Position numbers and translations under genes: made by a program | The notes under the pieces: generated by a model | What the model was told of the DNA's origin: nothing | The model's input: the letters and a program-made list of their open reading frames with translations, nothing else | Database searches by the model: none | NCBI GenBank assembly: GCA_032622095.1 | Contig: CP136063.1 | Coordinates: 277,815,426-277,879,425, forward strand | Length of the DNA: 64,000 nt | Direction: 5' to 3' | From: Siphonodentalium dalli | Lineage: Eukaryota > Mollusca > Scaphopoda > Gadilida > Siphonodentaliidae | In this document: one piece after another, positions 57,399-64,000 of the stretch | Layout of the letters: the number at the start of each line of letters is the position of its first letter | Numbering within the stretch: the first letter of the stretch is position 1

Positions 57399-58422
57399 GG
57401 CCAGTCTATGTAAACATACACTCAGATTCATACTGATACTGAGTCTATTGCATTCCCATCAACTTTTCATTTCTGAACGGTAGTGGGCTTCCCCCAAATT
57501 ACGTCACACGGCACTAAATATAAATCTGAAATTAGTTGTGATTGACAGGCGTAAACATGGTCACGTGCCAGTGCCGTCATGGCCGCTTCAACCCTGTGAA
57601 GCCGATTCTAAGAATCGGAATTAATAGTTGCAGGGTTTGTGACTTTTCGTTCGGCGGTTGTTTTACTGACAATAAAGGGAAACAGCTAACTTCCGGGATC
57701 CAAAATAATATGTACAATAACTAAGACAGATCTTCTTGAAATTATAAAAAAATGTCAATTTATGTGGATCTCTTGGACTCAGAACGAATTATTTTTTAGA
57801 TTGGCCAGGCGATTTGTCGACCATGTTGTCAAAAAATAACACAAATCAACGGCCACGAATAAAAAATACATGAATGTCGGGACTATTTGCTAAAACAACT
57901 CCAGAACTAAAAAAAAGTTAAATGACATAACAAAACGATCTATCAGTTCCCCAGTACCGGCAGTAGTACCACCGCAGCCAAAACGAGCGAAGAGCAACAC
58001 AATTCTACCACCAACCCCACCGAAACCCTCCCGACCTTACACAGCCGTATTATTAGCTCCAACGATTGGCCAGTTGTACCCTAATTACAGTTGCCTGCAA
58101 TCCAAATTCCGGTGATTCTTGATTTTAAACTTTCGACCGCTCGTCAACAAACTACTTTATTTGTCGATTTGTGAATTTCTCTTCTGGTATAACATGACGT
58201 CATGGATACTATTTTAACAACATTTAGCCACACCTTCGGAATTTCCACACCGAAAGCACGTGACATGTTACTAGTTTTGTATTGGGGCACACATTTCTTG
58301 GAGCTAAGTTTTGATTGGCGGTAATTACAAGGAATCCCGGGTTTGGGAAATGAAAACTGAACGAAAGGTCGTCAGACCCACTATTTTTTATATGTGGGTA
58401 TGTAGTTTACTCCAGACTGGCC
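57399..58422. mobile_element. Harbinger-like element 2 of the trio, 1024 bp
   Basis: Left TGA (57396-57398), right TAA (58423-58425). Ends are GGCCAGTCTATGTAAACAT and GTAGTTTACTCCAGACTGGCC. Unlike its neighbours it lacks the TAGGGTCGG words. A 60-codon open frame (57542-57724) is unrecognised. Confidence 0.7.
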
Positions 58423-58425
58423 TAA

Positions 58426-59802
58426 GGCCTAAACAAATAATACCTTTGTTTCCGCTAACGAGCTAAAAAAAATTAGGGTAGGTAGGTAGGCTTAACTTTT
58501 TTTTTTTCAGTATCTTTAAAAATAACTGTATAATACTTGTCAATAACCCAAACTATGCACTTCTTAGCCCCAATCAGGTTAACCCAGATGACAGGAACTA
58601 GAAACTCCAATTCAATCTTACATATGCTTTAATATTTACATATATACTAGTCTATATACTAAGATAGTCTTTGATAATCCTAATATTTCCTATATGGTCT
58701 GGCGACAACTGGAGTCAGTCCAGCACCACTGCACTGTTCACATATTGGAGTGACCGTCTTGTGCCGATCTCTTAAGGATGGCTTCACAACACCACCTTCT
58801 CCGCATTCAGTGAAGGATCTAGGTATTTTTTGGGGACACCTGTTTTTGGGCAATGATATGCCGAAGGCATAACCTGAAGGCCTGATCGGAGGAATGTTTG
58901 GGAAGGGTGACCCCCTGATGATGGTGGGGGTTCTTCCCCTGGAACATTTTTGAAAATCCATTGCATTTAGATCTAATCTAAGGCTCTTTGAGTCAGTATT
59001 TTGAATTTTACAGAGAGGTCAATTTTATCAAGTTTCTCAAGCATAACTTTGGAACTTTTTATATATGTATGGATTGGAAATGCTTATAAGTTATTGTCAG
59101 ATATCTTTTGGTTCTATGGATTATGCTTATCGGAAGCCTTATCCTGCTTGAAATTAAACTTGCTATCATCACTAATTCATAAATAGGCTATTTTATAAAA
59201 TTCAAGTGAGACACATACCGTACATAATATACTACATGTACATGTAATACAGAAATCCTACATGTACATGTAGTACAGAAACAATGTACATGTATTAAGA
59301 TAGTAATGACTATACATGTATATGGTACTAATCTCTATGTTAATTTTTCATTTGGTATTATGACATCCCACTTGATAACCAGGTTGATTTGATCAAATTG
59401 TTAATGTTCCTGTGCTGTAATTGATTGAAATACTGAAGTCTGAACGCTGAATGATAACATACCGTACCTGAACTCAAATTATTTGAAGTTTTCACAGATG
59501 AAAGCTAGATAAAGCCAAACATACTTTACAGTATGATTCCAACTGTTAAACTTAAATCTTTTTGTAAACTTAAATTTCTTATGTCAATATATATAAATAT
59601 ATAAATGTTTTGCATCTTGTTATGATATGAATTGGGACCTAAATTAAAAAAAACAAATTTTTTTAATCCAATTTGTTTTTGTTTTTGTTTTGTTTTTGGT
59701 CCATTTTTTTTGTTTTTGCAATGGCAATAAAAAGTTTAGGGTCGGCGGTTTAAAATAGGGTCGGTCGGGTTAGCGGAAACAAACTTATTTTTTGTTTAGG
59801 CC
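58426..59802. mobile_element. Harbinger-like element 3 of the trio, 1377 bp
   Basis: TAA on both sides (58423-58425, 59803-59805). Ends are GGCCTAAACAAATAATACC and TTATTTTTTGTTTAGGCC. TTTCCGCTAACGAGC and TTAGCGGAAAC pair further in. TAGGGTAGGTAGGTAGG left, TAGGGTCGGTCGGG right. A minus-strand frame at 58680-58961 (contains GSPFPNIPPIRPSGYAFG) looks protein-like but is unidentified. Confidence 0.85.
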
Positions 59803-59890
59803 TAACCACTAAACGGATTATCAGAACTAAAATCACGCGAATTTTGTACAGTTTGCATGTACATGCTAAATTACAAATTGACATTCGGAA

Positions 59891-60118
59891 TCATCCGTTG
59901 TTATAAACTTGAAGATGCAACAACAGTCGCAGGGTAGCCTGATTATGTAGTGCTGGATGCTTCTTGGACAGATGATTCCATAGATGGGTCATTGTCCCAG
60001 ATGCCTGCGATTTATACGCCATGTTGCATTCATCACACGTGTAACTCCCTGCACTACCTGCAGCTTTATCATGTTTAAAATAAACATGAATAACGGACGA
60101 CATTTTGTCAAGTGTCAA
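59891..60118 (-). CDS. BED-type zinc-finger ORF, probably the 5' part of a broken hAT transposase
   Basis: The 75 residues contain VIHVYFKHDKAAGSAG, then YTCDECNMAYKSQASG, then TMTHLWNHLSKKHPALH. The pattern Cys-x2-Cys, a Trp/Leu-rich helix and His-x4-His is that of the BED finger, used by hAT transposases and ZBED-type host proteins to bind DNA. The frame ends at 59891 and no catalytic domain follows. A hAT-like right terminus (ATATTCGCAGGACCCTA) lies about 480 bp upstream at 60583-60599, where a transposase start would be expected. A host ZBED exon is the alternative. Confidence 0.7.
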   Translation of the reverse strand: MTLDKMSSVIHVYFKHDKAAGSAGSYTCDECNMAYKSQASGTMTHLWNHLSKKHPALHNQATLRLLLHLQVYNNG

Positions 60119-60598
60119 ATAACGCTCCGAAATTGAAAGTAAACTTTAAAAGAAAACCTCGACAAAAAGCATGCCTGGAACACGTGTTGTTTAAATTCTC
60201 ACCTATATTACATAATGCAGATTCTGAGACGGATAGACTGCGTATAACGTTAGCGGTTGCTCAGTCTCATAGCTATTATTATTCACGCGCGTCGTCGGTC
60301 CATCGGTGATCTCCGAGCTTTTGGCTACCATATTCAAAGCTAGAATCCAGGCATATTTAGTAGTCCTATAGTGGCTAATTGCTGGCTATACTTATATTTA
60401 ATATATATAATCGCATAAGGTGCATATATACATCATTTTCTGTAATTAAATGGCACAAAGTAAAAAACAGCTAAAATCGACGTGTGTACTTGTCCGTAAA
60501 CAGCCTACTTTTCCATCAGTGTATATTCGAAATTTCGAGTTGGCAATTTCGACTCGAATTTGACTTTCGAATCGAATATTGAATATTCGCAGGACCCT

Positions 60599-60718
60599 AG
60601 TGTCTACCCACATCTACCTGTACAAGACTCGAGTGTCTACCCATGTCTACCTGTACAAGACTATAGTGTCTACCCACATCTACCTGTACAAGACTTTAGT
60701 GTCTACCCAGGTCTACCT
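60599..60718. repeat. 33-bp tandem repeat, about 3.7 units
   Basis: TGTCTACCCACATCTACCTG recurs at 60601, 60634, 60667 and 60700. 33 bp is 11 codons; the plus frame reads SVYPHLPVQDS-type units without a stop. A single related unit (CTACCTGTACAAGACTCGA) lies at 55959-55977. Confidence 0.85.
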
Positions 60719-60798
60719 GCTGGATATTGAGAATTACATGTACATGTAAGAATGAAGATTTAAGAGTTAGTTCTGATAGATTCTTAATGGGGTCAGAC

Positions 60799-61171
60799 CA
60801 AGCCTGAGTTTAGTGTGTCTAACATTTGCAGAATGAGGTCCCCAGATGATGAATTTAGTGTCGCTATCCCGCATAGTGGGCTAGCATCACCAAATTCACC
60901 ATCTGGGGACCTCATTCTGCTTAGGCCTCAACTGCTATGGGAGACCTACATGTAGGATCAGATTGAAGTTCCCCAGTTGAATTAAATTGGTGATGTTCGT
61001 CCATTAGTCACCTCGATTATGCAATTTATCTTCTGCAAATTAGGGGATATAGAAATTTCCCAGAAGGGAAAAAGTAACAATGTAAATTAAGACCATTTCC
61101 TAGAAGATGAGGCCAAAGCAGAATGAGGTCCCCCAGAGGGTGAATTTGGTGATGCTAACCTGCTGTGCGGA
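60799..61171. mobile_element. Family C hAT-like MITE, right end truncated
   Basis: Starts CAAGCCTGAGTTTAGTGTG. First hairpin and centre complete; the second hairpin is cut at GCTGTGCGG (61169). Confidence 0.82.
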
Positions 61172-61480
61172 TGAAAAACATAACCGCCGGCAGCCATCTT
61201 GGATTTTACTCTTTTGACCACATCCTCATCCGATCATCACAAACTTCATATGGATCTTCTGGGTGACCACTAGATGGGAGCTATCAAATTTTTTAGAATT
61301 TCATTGGAAAACAGGGCCGTCAGCAGCCATATTGTATGTTATTACATGTATATACATATCTCTTCAATGAGTCTTCATGTTGACATCTAGTATTACTTAA
61401 ATATTTCAAATTTCTGCATTCCTAATTGCTCCATTGACTGTAACACTTGAAATTATCCCCTCTCCAAGTTGAGCTACAAT
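61172..61480. repeat. Interspersed repeat fragment with GCAGCCAT words
   Basis: AACCGCCGGCAGCCATCTTGG and GGGCCGTCAGCAGCCATATTG bracket a segment with CATCCGATCATCACAAACTT, wording I associate with bivalve repeats. No termini defined. Confidence 0.45.
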
Positions 61481-61507
61481 GTCATGGACACTTTAATTTA
61501 TTTTCAG

Positions 61508-61567
61508 ATCTAAAGAAGAATTCTGAGATGGAGGTCATCGAGCCACCAACTAAAAAGATGAAGCAAG
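61508..61567 (+). CDS. Possible 60-bp internal exon, unidentified protein
   Basis: The acceptor (TTTAATTTATTTTCAG) and donor (CAAG then GTCAGA) enclose a frame reading LKKNSEMEVIEPPTKKMKQ, phase 1 at both ends. The PPTKKMKQ stretch looks like a nuclear localisation signal. No neighbouring exon was identified, so the support is one splice-site pair and an open frame only. Confidence 0.3.
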
Positions 61568-61611
61568 GTCAGAAAATTATCTTACCTAAACTAGTTGATC
61601 CAGAGCAATGA

Positions 61612-61683
61612 GGGCTTGAACTTGGGCATATCTCCCGGGCTTGAATTTGGGCATCCCTCACGGGCTTGAATTTGAGCATATAT
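61612..61683. repeat. Short tandem repeat (GGCTTGAATTTGGGCAT units)
   Basis: Three diverged units of about 27-30 bp. From 61684 to 62470 nothing else recognised. Confidence 0.6.
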
Positions 61684-62474
61684 ATTTAAATTTGTCAGAA
61701 TTTCAATGCATATGAATGGTGATTCATATATAACTATTAAGTTAATCCATGGAATACTGTAAAACAATTGGCTGTCGCACACTTTGCCAACCGAAATCAT
61801 CATTTAAACTATCTTACTATTTGTTTAAATGTGATTTATTAGTTGCCAAATAAGTTCTAAGCATGCATCAATGATTATTTCACATTCATATTTTCGTGAA
61901 TACAATTAATGTTGTTTTGAAAGAAATTGTGTTTTTATTGTTTACGTTTGTGTTCAGTTGCTTATCGAAGTAATTTCCCTTGGTTCATGACGTCATCGCG
62001 GTAGCTAGTCATGACAGGGAAGACATTATGAATCAATGAGTATCTATTTTGGAATAATGAGAATAAAATCAGATTTAAAAATTAAATAAAAAATCAAATT
62101 CACGTTCCACTCAAAATGTCAGACCAATTGCATCCATACATCCATTTCTAAAATTGAATGCGCAGTGACATTTTGACATTGGCGAGTATAAGTGTACAGC
62201 ACACCAGTTCATTCAACAATTAGTGATGAACAGATTTACTGGAATGGCATTCGGCATCATTCATTAATCTGTTTACAATCTGCATCGGCAAAAATATCCT
62301 GCCGTTATTATGGCATTCCGATTGTTTCCGCTTTCTGTGCATCAAAGCGAGAAAAGGGTAGATCAACATTCAAATGAACTGTTATTTTAGGTGTTGTATA
62401 TTAAGTATTGGTAACTTGTTAAGTATGGACAGTCTTACATTTAAATAGTACTGCATGGTGGTTAACCCTTTACT

Positions 62475-62560
62475 AGTGTTGAAACGATTAGTGGTTTTGA
62501 GGAATCGACTAGTCGCCAGAGGGAATCGACTACTAGTCGACTAGTCGGACCCCTTCCGAA
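62475..62560. mobile_element. Left end of a hAT-like element of the 49724-55129 family
   Basis: TAGTGTTGAAACGATTAG followed by CGACTAGTCGCC and GACTACTAGTCGACTAGTCG. No matching right end found in the window. Confidence 0.6.
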
Positions 62561-62810
62561 ATTTACCATTTTGTGCCCATATACGTAAATAATTTGCCGT
62601 TTGTTTTGAGTTATAACCAACTTTGCATTTTCGACGCAAAGCAAGACGTCAATTAACACTATTTGCCGTGATTATTTGGCTTAATATCACTGAATGTTAA
62701 TAGGTTATTAATTTGTCCCAGGTATATGATGTATATGATAATCAAATTACCATCCAGTTGATGTATGTATCTAAACGGTGGTGACAAACACAGAAATCGG
62801 TGCATTATTA

Positions 62811-63575
62811 TACCCCCCGCAACGGAGTTAGGGGGGGTATACTGGAGTCAGCTTGTCCGTCCGTCCGTCTGTCGTCCGTCGTCCGTCCGTGGACACAAAT
62901 TTGTCCGGAGTTTTTCTCAGTCTTTTTTTTATCAATTTCCGTGAAACTTGGCACAGACATCAACCACCATGGGAACCTGTGCACCTGCGATTATGACATC
63001 TGTCAGACTTTTTTTGGTGGAGTTATCCCCCCTTTTTGACTTAGAAAATTTTCGCAACATGTATACTTTTGTCCGAGCTTTTATTCCTACATTTTTCGGT
63101 CAATTTTTTAAAAACGTGGCTCATATATTTAGTACCATGGGAACTTGTGCACCTGCGATTATGACGTCTGTCCGACATGTTTTGGTCGAGTTATCCCCCT
63201 TTTTCGACTTAGAAACTTTTTTTGCAACATGCATAATTTTTCCCGAGCTTTTATTCCTACATTTTTCGGTCAATGTTTTTTAATCTTGGCAATGATATTT
63301 AGTACCATGGGAACCTGTGCACCTGCGATTATGACGTCTGTCCGACATATTTTGTGTGGAGTTATTCCTCTTTTTCGACTTACATACATAATTTTGTCCA
63401 AGCTTTTATTCCTACATTTTTTGGTCACTAGGTTTAAGATTAGGGTTATGGTTGTACACCTGCAATGGGAACTGTTATTTTATTATTTTAACTAAATGTT
63501 TACTGACATGTGAAACATCTTAGTATTTTAAAAACAGGGGGGTATCCGTAGTCCCATTGGGACAGTCACACCTCT
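62811..63575 (+). repeat. Bivalve-type interspersed repeat with three ~169-bp internal units
   Basis: Opens ACCCCCCGCAACGGAG and a (GTCC)n run (62852-62891). Three units start near CCATGGGAAC at 62967, 63135 and 63305 and share TGTGCACCTGCGATTATGAC and TTTTATTCCTACATTTTT. Closes GGGGGGTATCCGTAGTCCC. Open frames across it are a by-product of the repeat. Confidence 0.85.
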
Positions 63576-63871
63576 AGTTCTGTATGTTTTGTGTAAAAAT
63601 GTTCCTTTAAAATTGATATGGTATGGTCTACCGGCCTGTACCAGTTCTTACTTACAATCGAACATCGTTGTTTTCAAACTTGCCCAGTGTCCAGTGTGCT
63701 TGTCACTGATTGACTTCACAAATGTGCATACATGAAGAAATGCAAGATATTTTGAGAAACGAACTTCATATCCGACAGAGTCAAACAAAAGTTACAAAAT
63801 AAATGTTATAACAGCTGTAACAGCAGGAAATTTGGAAAATATCACACAATTTGACAAATAAACTTTAAAGG

Positions 63872-63966
63872 TATACTGACATAGTGCTTCAGTAAACAGG
63901 TGTTACAGAATTTCTGTTAAATAAATTATGTAACAACTGTTTACTAAAGCACTATATGCCAGTATA
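63872..63966. repeat. 95-bp foldback repeat
   Basis: TATACTGACATAGTGCTTCA is mirrored by GCACTATATGCCAGTATA. Inner arms AGTAAACAGGTGTTACA and TGTAACAACTGTTTACT pair around a short AT-rich loop. Confidence 0.8.
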
Positions 63967-64000
63967 TTGGACTTGTTAACTTAAAACTTAATAATGTCAG

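Noticed and set aside
62800-63495. Overlapping ORFs of 79, 111 and 116 codons
   Set aside because: All are frames through a three-unit interspersed repeat; none has a domain.

Overview
This is AT-rich eukaryotic DNA, most probably from a marine mollusc and likely a bivalve. The organism call rests on the repeat style: interspersed units ending in (GGAC)n or (GTCC)n runs, very frequent ACATGTACATGTA words, tRNA-derived SINEs, and many MITEs of a kind familiar from bivalve genomes. There are no bacterial operons, ribosome binding sites or dense ORFs, and most open frames over 60 codons are chance frames inside repeats.

The one host gene recognised with confidence is endophilin-A (SH3GL family, N-BAR membrane-curvature protein) on the minus strand. 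Three short exons were found by reading splice sites: exon 1 at 40430-40474 (MSLAGFKKQLNKANQ), exon 2 at 35862-35930 and exon 3 at 11386-11458. They encode residues 1-62 without a gap and fit the family's N-terminus residue for residue in length. The rest of the gene must lie beyond position 1. About 40 kb of the window is therefore introns 1 to 3 of one gene, and intron 2 alone is 24.4 kb.

Those introns are packed with small DNA transposons. The main families are: (i) piggyBac-like MITEs at TTAA sites with CCCTTT ends, in four terminal groups here called pB-1 to pB-4, of which pB-1 to pB-3 carry a common 32-bp-stem hairpin; (ii) a TA-flanked near-perfect palindrome of about 160-230 bp (family D, at least 11 copies); (iii) a 450-bp hAT-like double-hairpin element with 8-bp target duplications (family C); (iv) other hAT-like elements. 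Intron 2 also holds a nested hAT/Harbinger pair (31.1-32.8 kb), a 5'-truncated non-LTR retrotransposon tail (33.5-34.2 kb) and two SINEs.

Upstream of the gene (40.5-64 kb) the sequence is a transposon cemetery. A minus-strand CR1-like non-LTR element (47.25-55.3 kb) has been split by at least six DNA elements. Four of these carry verifiable target duplications and are nested up to three deep. From 56.09 to 59.80 kb three Harbinger-like elements (GGCC ends, TAA/TGA sites) lie end to end. Weakly supported coding pieces in this half are a BED-zinc-finger ORF (59.9-60.1 kb), a possible exon at 55.7-55.9 kb and a possible exon at 61.5 kb. Tandem arrays of interest are a 45-bp x20 array open on both strands (2666-3565), a 120-bp array (13.58-13.92 kb) and a 33-bp array (60.6-60.7 kb).

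Top candidate for something undescribed: one paired-hairpin module is shared by MITEs with unrelated termini (three TTAA/CCCTTT groups and one TA/TGTGACCC element), its stems change in a compensatory way between subfamilies, and one mismatch is kept in essentially all copies.
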